Origin: Brachybacterium avium
Lineage (GTDB): Bacteria > Actinomycetota > Actinomycetes > Actinomycetales > Dermabacteraceae
Length of the DNA: 64,000 nucleotides
Assembly: GCF_002216795.1 (NCBI RefSeq)
Contig: NZ_CP022316.1
Location: forward strand, 3,395,732 to 3,459,731
Direction: 5' to 3'
Position numbers and translations under genes: made by a program. Of this stretch, positions 56,019 to 64,000 are shown piece after piece; position 1 is the stretch's first letter, and every line of letters starts with the position of its first letter. Below the pieces are notes generated by a model. That model did no database searches. It saw nothing but the letters and a program-made list of their open reading frames with translations, and was not told the DNA's origin.

Positions 56019-57380
56019 ATGGCGATCACGCGACGTGACCTGGTGCGAGGCTTCGGGGCGGGGGTCCTGGGAGCCGGTGCGCTGACCGGTTGCGGGCCGG
56101 GTCGTCGCGGCGGCGGCCCGACCTCACCGCCCCCGTCGGCCCCCAAGCTCACCGAGCCCGACACCCCGTTGGTGATCGGCCAGATCGGCGCTGCCTACGG
56201 CCGGATGGCCGTCTTCGAGGAAGCGATCGCGGTCTCCATCGAGGAGGCGCAGATCGACGTGAATGCCCGCTGGGGCGGGCTGTTCGGCCATGAGGTGGTC
56301 CTCCTGGACCGGTACGTGATGCAGGAGCCCGGTGAGGATCTCGCCCCGGTCATCGAAGACCTCGCGGGCGAGGGAGCAACCTGCCTGATCACCTCGATCG
56401 ACGAGGAGTCGCTGATCGCGGCGATGCCCGCGGTCGTCGAAGCGGGTCTGGCGGTGATCGATGTGTTCACTTCGGGCATGGACGTCCGTGCCGAGGAGGT
56501 GCAGACCTCGAACCTGCTGATGAGGCTGGCACCGGATGATCGCATCCTTGCCGTGCAGTACGGCGATATCGCGCTCGGCGCCGACTCCGACAAGGGCGGG
56601 GCCCAGGGAACGGTCGCCTTCGTCTCCGAGGACACGAGCCAGGGCCGCAGCCTGCGGCAGGAGCTCGAGCTGTACCTCAATCCGCTCGGCGGCAGGATCG
56701 TGTCCGAGCAGTTCTACGCGGTCGGCGATATCGGCGACATCGGAGCCCGGGTGAAGCAGGTGCTGAAGGAGCCGCCGGCGCTGCTGGTGCTCAACGGCGG
56801 ACAGGAATCGGCCTCCTTCCTCTCCGCGCTGCACGAGGCCACCGCGGACGAGGACGGCCGACGCACCATCGAGATCCCGGCGCAGCTCTCCCCGGCCGCG
56901 ACCGTCGACTACTCGCAGCTGCCGATCGCGGAGGAGCTGGCACCGGAATGCCTCACCTCGGCGGCCGGGTTCCAACCGGGGGGCGAGATCACCGGCGAGC
57001 ACGAAGCGATGATGCTCAACCGCAGCAGCGGTTTCCTGCGCACCGGCTATGCCTATTCGCAGCAGGGGTACGACGCCTTCACCATGGCCTGCCTGGCCGC
57101 GCAGCATGCGCTCTCGGTCACCGGTACGGCGCTGGCCGCGGCGGTCCCGAGCATCCTCACCGGGGCCGAGTCCTGCACCGACTACGAGGCCTGCCGGCGG
57201 GTGATGAGGACGGCCCTGGAGGCGCAGGGCCGTGCCACCGTCGCCTACGTCGGCCGGTCGGGGAAGCTGGAGCTGGGGCCCCGGTCCGATGCTCGGATCG
57301 GCGAGATGCGCAGGTACGGCTGGTCCGCGGAGAACGTGCTGGAGGAGGGGACGGCGACGAGCTTCGAAGCCGCCGGCTGA
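56019..57380 (+). CDS. Tat-type lipoprotein, ABC transporter substrate-binding protein (PBP1 fold)
   Basis: 453-residue exported protein. The N-terminus has a twin-arginine motif (TRRDLVRGFG, residues 4-13) and a lipobox LTGC with Cys at about residue 28, so it should be Tat-exported and lipid-anchored. A Pro/Gly-rich linker is followed by a periplasmic-binding-protein-like domain: VIGQIGAAYGRMAVFEEAIAV, DLAGEGATCLITSIDEE, FVSEDTSQGRSLRQELELYL and LLVLNGGQESASFLSALH. It resembles branched-chain amino-acid-type binding proteins, but no permease or ATPase genes are adjacent and the ligand is unknown. It ends seven bases from the convergent thioesterase gene. Confidence 0.72.
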   Translation: MAITRRDLVRGFGAGVLGAGALTGCGPGRRGGGPTSPPPSAPKLTEPDTPLVIGQIGAAYGRMAVFEEAIAVSIEEAQIDVNARWGGLFGHEVVLLDRYVMQEPGEDLAPVIEDLAGEGATCLITSIDEESLIAAMPAVVEAGLAVIDVFTSGMDVRAEEVQTSNLLMRLAPDDRILAVQYGDIALGADSDKGGAQGTVAFVSEDTSQGRSLRQELELYLNPLGGRIVSEQFYAVGDIGDIGARVKQVLKEPPALLVLNGGQESASFLSALHEATADEDGRRTIEIPAQLSPAATVDYSQLPIAEELAPECLTSAAGFQPGGEITGEHEAMMLNRSSGFLRTGYAYSQQGYDAFTMACLAAQHALSVTGTALAAAVPSILTGAESCTDYEACRRVMRTALEAQGRATVAYVGRSGKLELGPRSDARIGEMRRYGWSAENVLEEGTATSFEAAG

Positions 57381-57387
57381 GCAGTCC

Positions 57388-57882
57388 TCAGCGCGGCGGC
57401 AGCAGCTGGGTGGCGACTGTCACCGTGCTCAGCAGCCGACCCTGCTCGTCGTGGACGTCGACCAGATAGTTGGCCACCTGACGCCCCAGATGCAGCGGCG
57501 TGCAGGACGCGATCACCCGCCCGCTGCGGGCGGAGCGGTGGTGCAGCGCCGAGACCGACGTCCCCACCGCCTGAGCTCCGTCGCCGTGGACCTCGCGGGC
57601 CTGCACGATCGCGGCGAAGGAGGCGATCGACTCCGCCAGCGCGATCGTCGCCCCGCCGTGCAGGAGGCCGGCCGGCTGGATGTTGCCCGCCACCGGCATC
57701 GCCGCCGTGCCGCCGCCCGCATCCAGGGTGAGCAGCTCGATCCCGCAGCGTTCGAGGAGCGTCCCGGGCAGCATCGGGGCGAAGTGCTCGCGCAGCTCGT
57801 CGCTGACCGGCGGCGCGGTGGGGGCGCCGCCGGGCGCGCGCGAGGTCGACGGGAGCGGGGTGGAGAGGGAGGAGTCGGTCAT
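57388..57882 (-). CDS. PaaI-type hotdog-fold thioesterase
   Basis: 164-residue hotdog protein likely to hydrolyse acyl-CoA thioesters, perhaps aromatic ones. Family motifs: AGNIQPAGLLHGGATIALAESIASFAA (about 79-105, with the active-site HGG helix), SVSALHHRSARSGRV and ASCTPLHLGRQVANYLVDVHDEQGRL. A 30-residue Ser/Pro/Ala-rich N-terminal tail precedes it. The ATG at 57882 is divergent from polA, separated by 63 bases. Mycobacterial neighbourhoods carry a similar gene near polA (Rv1627c/Rv1626 area). Substrate not predictable. Confidence 0.82.
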   Translation of the reverse strand: MTDSSLSTPLPSTSRAPGGAPTAPPVSDELREHFAPMLPGTLLERCGIELLTLDAGGGTAAMPVAGNIQPAGLLHGGATIALAESIASFAAIVQAREVHGDGAQAVGTSVSALHHRSARSGRVIASCTPLHLGRQVANYLVDVHDEQGRLLSTVTVATQLLPPR

Positions 57883-57945
57883 GGCTCGAGCCTGCCACAG
57901 CTGGACGGGCGGCGAGGGCGGCGGTGACGTGGGAGACTGCTCTTC

Positions 57946-60662
57946 ATGAGTGCGAGTGACACCGACGACCAGCGCATCCTTCTCATCGACGGGCACGCGA
58001 TGGCCTTCCGCGCCTTCTTCGCGCTGCCTGCCGACGGGTTCAGCGACGGCCGCGGCCAGGCCACCAACGCCGTGTACGGATTCGCCCGGATGATCATCAA
58101 CGTGGTCGCCTCCGAGCGCCCCACTCAGGTGGCGGTCGCCTTCGACCTGCCCGGCGGAACGTTCCGCGACCGCCTCTACGACCAGTACAAGGGCGGCCGC
58201 GACGAGACCCCGCCGGCCTTCCACGGCCAGATCGACCTGATCATGCAGGTCCTGGACGCCCTCGGGGTGCGCTGGCTGACCTACGAGGACTATGAGGCCG
58301 ATGACATCATCGCCACTCTCGCCACCCGCGCCGAGGAGGCGGGCCGCGAGGCGCTGATCGTCTCCAGCGACCGCGACGCGATCCAGCTGATCGGCGAGAA
58401 GGTCACCCTGCTCCAGCCCATCAAGGGCGTCACCGAGATGCGTCGGATGACCCCGGATGCGGTGGAGGAGAAGTACGGCATCCGGCCGGAGCGCTACCCG
58501 GATCTCGCGGCCCTGGTGGGCGAGGCCGCCGACAACCTCCCGGGGGTGCCCGGGGTCGGCCCGAAGACCGCCGCGAAGTGGATCGTCCAGTACGGGGACC
58601 TGCCCGGCGTGATCGCCCACGCCGACGAGATCAAGGGCAAAGCCGGCCAGTCCCTGCGCGACCACCTCGCCGACGTCGAGCGGAACCGACTGATGAACGC
58701 CGCCGTCACCACCCTGGATCTGCCCACCGAGGCAGAGCACTACGCCCTGGGCAGGGGGGACCGCGCCCGCGTGCTCGAGGTCTTCGACGATCTCGCCTTC
58801 GGCGATACGATCCGCCGTGATCTGCCGGCCGCCCTGCTGGGCGAGTCCGTCGACGAGGACGCGGCCGAGGAGTCGGCGCAGGCCGCAGAGGTCCTCGATG
58901 TCCAGGACGCGGCCACGCTGCAGCAGCTGCTCGACACCGGGGCCGACGTGCTGGCCCTGGACGCCGTGGAGGACCTGCGCGGCGGTGCGCTGATCGGACT
59001 GGCGACCACCGCGTCCGCCGGCGCCATCCAGCTGGGGCGACTGGAGTCCGAGGCCACCGAGATGCTGGCCGCAGCCCTCGGCGCAGCCACGGAGATCCGG
59101 GTCGCGGATGCCCCGGCGGTCCGTTCCTGGCTGGAGCTGAACGGGTATCGGCTGGGGGAGCGGGCGCGCGACCTGTCGCTGGAGGCCTTCGTGCTGCGCC
59201 CCGGCGCACGCAGCTACGACGCCGAGGCGCTCGCGACCGAGCTGGGCGGTGCGAGCTTCGAGCCGCGGCCCCGCAAGCCCGCGGAGTCGACGCTGAAGAA
59301 GGAGACCCCGGAGGTGCGCGGCGAGCACATCGCCCGTGCCGGGGCCCGGCTCGCGACGGCCGCCGCCGCGCTGCATCGCGCTGCCGAGGAGCTGACCGCC
59401 CGCACCGCCGACGAGCCGTGGGCCCGCAGCATCCTCGAGGAGCTCGAGCAGCCCCTGCAGAGCGTGCTCGAGACGATGCACGAGCGCGGCATCGCGATCG
59501 ATATGTCGGCGCTGGGGACCCTGCGGGACGAGTTCGAGGGATTCGTCGCCCAGGCCAAGCGCGAGGCCGGGCAGATCGTGGGTGAAGAGGTCAACCTCGC
59601 CTCCCCGAAGCAGCTCCAGGTGGTCCTCTTCGAGACCCTCGGGCTGCCCACCACGCGCAAGATCTCCTCGGGCCACTCCACCGACGCCGAGTCGCTCACG
59701 GATCTGCTGGAATCGCTGGATCCGGACTCCGCCGGGCACCGGTTCCTGTCCTGGCTGCTGCGCTTCCGCGAGATGAGCAAGCTGACCGGCTACCTGGTGG
59801 GGCTGGACAAGGTGGTCGACGCCGGCTCCCGCGTGCACACCACCTTCCAGCAGACCGCCGCGGCCACCGGACGCCTCGCCTCCACCGAGCCGAACCTGCA
59901 GAACATCCCCGTGCGCACCGCCGAGGGCCAGCGGATCCGGGACGTGTTCGTCGCCGGCGAAGGCTTCGAGACGCTGCTGACCGCGGACTACTCCCAGATC
60001 GAGATGCGCATCATGGCGCACCTCTCCGAGGATGCCGGCCTCATCGAGGCCTTCCGCTCGGGGAGGACCTGCACAACTTCGTCGCCTCCCGCGTGTTCGG
60101 GGTCAGCCCCGACGCGGTGGACCCGGCGATGCGCTCGAAGACCAAGGCCGTCAGCTACGGGCTGGCCTACGGGCTGTCCGCTTTCGGCCTCTCCCGGCAG
60201 CTGCGGATCTCCCGGGCCGAGGCGACCGCGCTGCGGGACGGATACTTCGAGCGCTTCGGCGGGGTGCGCGACTACCTCCACCGCACCGTGGAGACGGCCC
60301 GGAGCACCGGATTCACCGAGACGCTGCTCGGGCGTCGGCGCTATCTGCCGGATCTCACCTCCGACAACCGTCAGCGCCGGGAGAACGCGGAGCGGGTGGC
60401 GCTGAACTCCCCGATCCAGGGCAGCGCCGCTGATCTCATCAAGCTCGCGATGCTCACCGTCGAGCGTCGGATGCGGGAGGCGGGGCTCTCCTCGCGGATG
60501 CTGCTGCAGGTGCACGACGAACTGGTGGTCGAGATCGCCCCGGGCGAGCTGGACCAGGTGCGCGGCATCGTCGAGGAGGGAATGGACTCGGCCTATGAGC
60601 TGTCCGTCCCGCTCGAGGTCGGGGTGGGGATCGGGCGCACCTGGCGCGAGGCCGCGCACTGA
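57946..60662 (+). CDS. polA: DNA polymerase I, probable one-base frameshift error at 60060-60063
   Basis: Repair and Okazaki-fragment polymerase with 5'-3' exonuclease (about 1-310: LIDGHAMAFRAFFALP, DYEADDIIATLA, GVPGVGPKTAAKWI) and a degenerate proofreading domain lacking the metal-binding acids, normal for actinobacteria. Polymerase motifs: TADYSQIEMRIMAHL (A), RSKTKAVSYGLAYGLSAFGLS (B, in part) and LQVHDELVVEI (C). The frame breaks after residue 705 (EAFRSG) where GGGG needs one more G, giving RSGEDLHNFVASRVFG. Repaired length 905 residues. It would be hard to tolerate as a real lesion, so I infer a consensus error. Confidence 0.94.
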
Positions 60663-60802
60663 GCAGGGGCCGGTGGGCGAGGTCGGGGAGCCACCAGGAC
60701 GGACATCACACCGGTGACGTCGTCAGCGGGCGGCTCGGTCCTCGCGGAAGTGCGGGCGGGCTGTTAGGCTTTTGAAGGTCTTTGCGCGAGCAGACACCGC
60801 GA

Positions 60803-60823
60803 TGGTCGCCGCAGCGGCGACCA
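60803..60823 (+). promoter_or_regulatory. Hairpin in the rpsA leader
   Basis: TGGTCGCC (60803-60810), loop GCAGC, GGCGACCA (60816-60823) form a perfect 8-base-pair stem about 95 bases before the rpsA ATG. TAGGCT near 60765-60770 could be the -10, putting the hairpin inside the transcript. S1 autoregulates its own synthesis in E. coli through the leader; whether this hairpin has that role is speculation. The 255-base gap 60663-60917 has no gene. Confidence 0.4.
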
Positions 60824-60917
60824 CGCAGTGCGCCGCCCGGGCGAGGACCGGTCCCCTCGGGGGCCTGCACGTCCATCGACCCTACTCAATTCCTGTCCCG
60901 ACGGAGTCCTTACCTAC

Positions 60918-62405
60918 ATGACCGACACCACGACCCCCCAGATCGCCATCAATGACATCGGCGGCGCCGACGAACTCATGGCCGCCATCGATGCCACCAT
61001 CAAGTACTTCAACGATGGCGACATCGTCGAGGGCACTGTGGTGAAGGTCGATCACGACGAGGTCCTCCTGGACATCGGCTACAAGACCGAGGGCGTCATC
61101 CCCTCGCGCGAGCTGTCCATCAAGCACGACGTCGACCCCGGTGAGGTCGTCGAGGTCGGCGACGAGATCGAGGCCCTGGTCCTCCAGAAGGAGGACAAGG
61201 AAGGCCGTCTGATCCTGTCCAAGAAGCGCGCCCAGTACGAGCGCGCCTGGGGCACGATCGAGCAGATCAAGGAAGACGAGGGCGTCGTCACCGGCCGCGT
61301 CATCGAGGTCGTCAAGGGCGGTCTCATCGTCGACATCGGCCTGCGCGGCTTCCTGCCCGCCTCCCTCGTGGAGATGCGTCGCGTCCGCGACTTGCAGCCG
61401 TACGTCGGCCAGGAGATCGAGGCGAAGATCATCGAGCTCGACAAGAACCGCAACAACGTGGTCCTCTCGCGTCGCGCCTACCTCGAGGAGACCCAGTCCG
61501 CGGTCCGCTCGGACTTCCTGCAGACCCTGCAGAAGGGCCAGGTCCGCGAGGGCGCTGTGTCCTCGATCGTCAACTTCGGCGCGTTCGTCGATCTCGGCGG
61601 TGTCGACGGCCTGGTGCACGTCTCCGAGCTGTCCTGGAAGCACATCGATCACCCCTCCGAGGTCGTCGAGGTGGGCCAGAAGGTCAAGGTCGAGGTCCTG
61701 GACGTCGACATGGACCGCGAGCGCGTCTCCCTGTCGCTGAAGGCGACCCAGGAGGACCCGTGGCAGCTCTTCGCCCGCACCCACGCCATCGGCGAGGTCG
61801 TCCCGGGCAAGGTCACCAAGCTGGTCCCCTTCGGTGCGTTCGTGCGTGTCGAGGACGGCATCGAGGGCCTCGTGCACATCTCCGAGCTGGCCCAGCGCCA
61901 CGTGGATCTGCCCGAGCAGGTCGTCACCGTCGACCAGGACGTCTTCGTCAAGGTCATCGACATCGACCTCGAGCGTCGCCGGATCTCGCTCTCGCTCAAG
62001 CAGGCCAACGAGGGCGTCGACCCCGAGGGTGACGACACCACCTTCGATCCCGCGCTCTACGGCATGGCCGCGGAGTACGACGCCAACGGCGAGTACAAGT
62101 ACCCCGAGGGCTTCGACCCGGAGACCAACGAGTGGCTCGAGGGCTACGAGGTCCAGCGCGAGGAGTGGGAGGGCCAGTACGCGGCCGCCTACGAGCGCTG
62201 GACCGCGCACAAGGCTCAGGTCGTCGAGGCCATCAAGGCCGACGAGGAGTCCGCGAACGCTCCGGCCGCCGCGTCCACGACCTCCTCGGAGCCTGCCGCC
62301 CCCGCCACCTCGCAGGCCTCCTACCAGTCGAGCTCCTCGGACGAGGGCACGCTGGCCTCCGACGAGGCCCTGGCCGCCCTGCGCGCCAAGCTCACCGGCA
62401 ACTGA
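60918..62405 (+). CDS. rpsA: 30S ribosomal protein S1
   Basis: 495-residue S1 with four S1 RNA-binding repeats, at about residues 36-105, 123-190, 207-276 and 293-362 (each begins with a GDIVEGTVV or GEVVPGKVTK-type strand). Four-repeat S1 is the actinobacterial form, versus six in E. coli. The tail (about 375-495) has a FDPALYGMAAEYDANGEYKYPEGFDPET segment conserved in actinobacteria and a Ser/Ala-rich end with ALAALRAKL. ATG chosen at MTDTTTPQIAIND. A strong terminator follows. The polA-rpsA order is typical. Confidence 0.97.
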   Translation: MTDTTTPQIAINDIGGADELMAAIDATIKYFNDGDIVEGTVVKVDHDEVLLDIGYKTEGVIPSRELSIKHDVDPGEVVEVGDEIEALVLQKEDKEGRLILSKKRAQYERAWGTIEQIKEDEGVVTGRVIEVVKGGLIVDIGLRGFLPASLVEMRRVRDLQPYVGQEIEAKIIELDKNRNNVVLSRRAYLEETQSAVRSDFLQTLQKGQVREGAVSSIVNFGAFVDLGGVDGLVHVSELSWKHIDHPSEVVEVGQKVKVEVLDVDMDRERVSLSLKATQEDPWQLFARTHAIGEVVPGKVTKLVPFGAFVRVEDGIEGLVHISELAQRHVDLPEQVVTVDQDVFVKVIDIDLERRRISLSLKQANEGVDPEGDDTTFDPALYGMAAEYDANGEYKYPEGFDPETNEWLEGYEVQREEWEGQYAAAYERWTAHKAQVVEAIKADEESANAPAAASTTSSEPAAPATSQASYQSSSSDEGTLASDEALAALRAKLTGN

Positions 62406-62422
62406 TCCTCGGATCGTTCCCC

Positions 62423-62464
62423 GGAACGGCCCGGTCCCCGCATCGCGCGGGGCCGGGCCGTTCC
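62423..62464 (+). terminator. Terminator after rpsA
   Basis: The arms at 62423-62441 and 62447-62464 (GGAACGGCCCGG...CCGGGCCGTTCC) pair along 18 bases with one bulged T and a 5-base loop ATCGC. It starts 18 bases after the rpsA stop. Confidence 0.8.
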
Positions 62465-62522
62465 CATGAGCAGGCGGTGATCGGACTCGGCAGGATCACG
62501 GTGGAGACGGCACACTGGTGCC

Positions 62523-63352
62523 ATGACCGCCACGCTCGATGACCATCCCATCCACTCCTGGCTCACCGATATGGACGGGGTGCTGGTCCATGAGGAGGCC
62601 GCACTGCCCGGTGCCGCGGAGTTCATCTCCGCCCTCCAGCAGTACGGGCGCCGCTTCCTGGTGCTGACCAACAACTCCATCTTCACCCCGCGGGATCTGC
62701 GGGCACGGCTGTCCCGCAGCGGGATCGACATCCCCGAGGAGTCCATCTGGACCAGCGCGCTGGCCACGGCGCGCTTCCTGGCCGAGCAGCAGCCTGGCGC
62801 GGCCGCCTATGTGATCGGCGAGGCCGGGCTCACCAGTGCGATGCATGAGGAGGGGTTCATCCTGGCCGACTCGGACGTCGACTTCGTGGTGCTGGGGGAG
62901 ACCCGCACCTACTCCTTCGAGGCGATCACCCGCGCGATCCGTCTGATCACCGGTGGTGCGAAGTTCATCGCCACCAATCCGGACGTGTCCGGCCCCAGCG
63001 CGGAAGGACCGCTGCCCGCCACCGGTGCCGTGGCGGCGATGATCACCGCGGCCACCGGGACCCAGCCGTACTACGTCGGCAAACCCAATCCGCTGATGAT
63101 GCGCACCGCACTGAACCGGATCGGCGCCCATTCGGAGACCTCGATCATGATCGGTGACCGTATGGACACCGACGTGAAGTCCGGTCTCGAGGCCGGGATG
63201 CGCTCGGTGCTGGTGCTGACCGGCTCCACCCGGGCGGAGGAGATCACGCAGTACCCGTACCGGCCCACGGCCGTGCTGGACGGCATCGCCGACGTGGTCC
63301 CGCTGGTGGAGCGGTGCACCGCCACGGAATCCGTGGAGCTCGGGAGGACTGA
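62523..63352 (+). CDS. HAD-IIA family phosphatase (NagD-like), stop codon lost to probable one-base error at 63342-63344
   Basis: HAD hydrolase with a C2B cap, probably a sugar- or nucleotide-phosphatase. Motif I DMDG (Asp16, Asp18), motif II LTNNS, motif III Lys in GKPNPLMM and motif [11 protein letters not shown] are all visible. As written, the frame has no stop and runs into aroC. Adding one G to GGG at 63342-63344 yields VELGED and a TGA at 63350-63352, a 276-residue protein of normal length. The 70 bases beyond contain codons unlike the rest (AGA, AGG, CGA, ACT), consistent with intergenic DNA. Substrate unknown. Confidence 0.82.
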
Positions 63353-63422
63353 GCGCTCCGCGGACTCGCCGCGCTCTGGACGACGGGACGGGGCACCTGC
63401 CCCGCATGAGAGAATCGAGGTC

Positions 63423-64000
63423 ATGTTGCGCTGGCTCACGGCCGGGGAATCCCACGGCCCCTCCCTCATCTCCCTGCTCGATGGCATTCCGGCCGGTATC
63501 GAGCTGACCAGTGACGATCTGAAGGCGGCGCTCGCGCGCCGGAGGCTCGGCCACGGCCGCGGCAGCCGGCAGAAGTTCGAGCAGGACGTGCTGACGATCC
63601 ATGGCGGCCTCCGCCACGGCCGCACCCTCGGCTCGCCGCTGGCGATCGAGGTCGCGAACTCCGAATGGCCGAAGTGGGAGAAGGTGATGAGCGCCGACCC
63701 GGTCCCGCGGGAGGACCTGGTGATCGACGCCGGCACCGGTGACGAGCGCGAGATCGCCCGCAACCGGGCGCTCTCGCGGCCCCGCCCCGGCCACGCCGAC
63801 CTCTCCGGGATGCTGAAGTACGGCTTCGACGAGGCCCGTCCGATCCTCGAGCGCGCCAGCGCCCGGGAGACCGCGGCACGGGTCGTCGCCGGCCGGGTCG
63901 CGGCTGCGCTGCTCGAGCAGGCCGCCGGGATCCGCCTGGTCTCGCACACGCTGCAGGTCGGTGCGGTGCGGGTCCCCGAGGATGCGGAGCTGCCCACCCC
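63423..64000 (+). CDS. aroC: Chorismate synthase, C-terminus cut by window edge
   Basis: First 192 codons of the last shikimate-pathway enzyme, which makes chorismate (the substrate of TrpE) from EPSP with reduced FMN. The start [15 protein letters not shown] is the standard AroC N-terminus. [27 protein letters not shown] segments (about 40-62) and [36 protein letters not shown] (about 120-155) are signature stretches. GAGG lies just before the ATG. It is in the same frame as the upstream HAD gene without an intervening stop, which I attribute to a sequence error. In many actinobacteria aroK and aroB follow. Confidence 0.95.
   Translation, partial: MLRWLTAGESHGPSLISLLDGIPAGIELTSDDLKAALARRRLGHGRGSRQKFEQDVLTIHGGLRHGRTLGSPLAIEVANSEWPKWEKVMSADPVPREDLVIDAGTGDEREIARNRALSRPRPGHADLSGMLKYGFDEARPILERASARETAARVVAGRVAAALLEQAAGIRLVSHTLQVGAVRVPEDAELPT

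Overview
This 64 kb window is chromosomal DNA from a very GC-rich actinobacterium. The evidence is the actinobacterial-only proteins it encodes (SepH, mIHF, PdtaR, DUF4193, DUF3093, DUF3710, DUF3159 and an HGxxPAAW protein), overlapping ATGA/GTGA start-stop junctions, and gene orders that match known actinobacterial blocks. Protein flavour and gene order suggest Micrococcales, possibly Brachybacterium/Dermabacteraceae; that genus guess is inference only. I see no phage, transposon, CRISPR array, toxin-antitoxin, restriction or secondary-metabolite genes. It is a core-genome window, and I found no convincing undescribed multi-gene system.

Layout. 1-6 kb: sepH (cut by the left edge), DUF4193, DUF3093, dut, DUF3710, DUF3159 and a TrmA-type RNA methyltransferase. 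6-11 kb: aconitase, with a perfect 20-bp operator-like palindrome at its promoter, then dxs. 11-16 kb, minus strand: map, ctaA, a two-gene ABC exporter and a glutathionyl-hydroquinone-reductase-like protein. 16-21.3 kb: sufR-sufB-sufD-Rieske-sufC-sufT, without SufS or SufU. 21.6-25.1 kb: an ABC-F protein, a SatD-like regulator, efp and nusB. 25.2-34 kb: the pyrimidine operon pyrR-pyrB-pyrC-membrane protein-carA-carB-pyrF, preceded by a PyrR-binding hairpin that can pair with the pyrR Shine-Dalgarno sequence. 34-38 kb: mihF-gmk-rpoZ-coaBC-metK. 38-45.7 kb: hisI-trpE-three small membrane proteins-trpC-trpB-trpA-lgt, joined directly to metK. 45.8-53.5 kb: gltB-gltD and pyk. 53.5-57.9 kb: a DadA-like oxidoreductase, tRNA-Leu(CAA), pdtaR, a Tat lipoprotein and a PaaI-type thioesterase. 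58-64 kb: polA, rpsA, a HAD-IIA phosphatase and the start of aroC.

The genes serve central functions: the TCA cycle (acn), isoprenoids (dxs), Fe-S cluster assembly (suf), UMP synthesis, tryptophan synthesis, glutamate synthesis, glycolysis (pyk), replication and repair (polA) and translation (efp, rpsA, map).

A major caveat concerns sequence quality. Eight genes (DUF3159, ctaA, pyrB, carB, trpE, gltD, polA and the HAD phosphatase) are each broken by what looks like one missing base in a short G or C run. Restoring one base rebuilds a full-length, family-typical protein every time. I read these as consensus errors rather than pseudogenes, and I annotate them as intact genes carrying a probable artefact.
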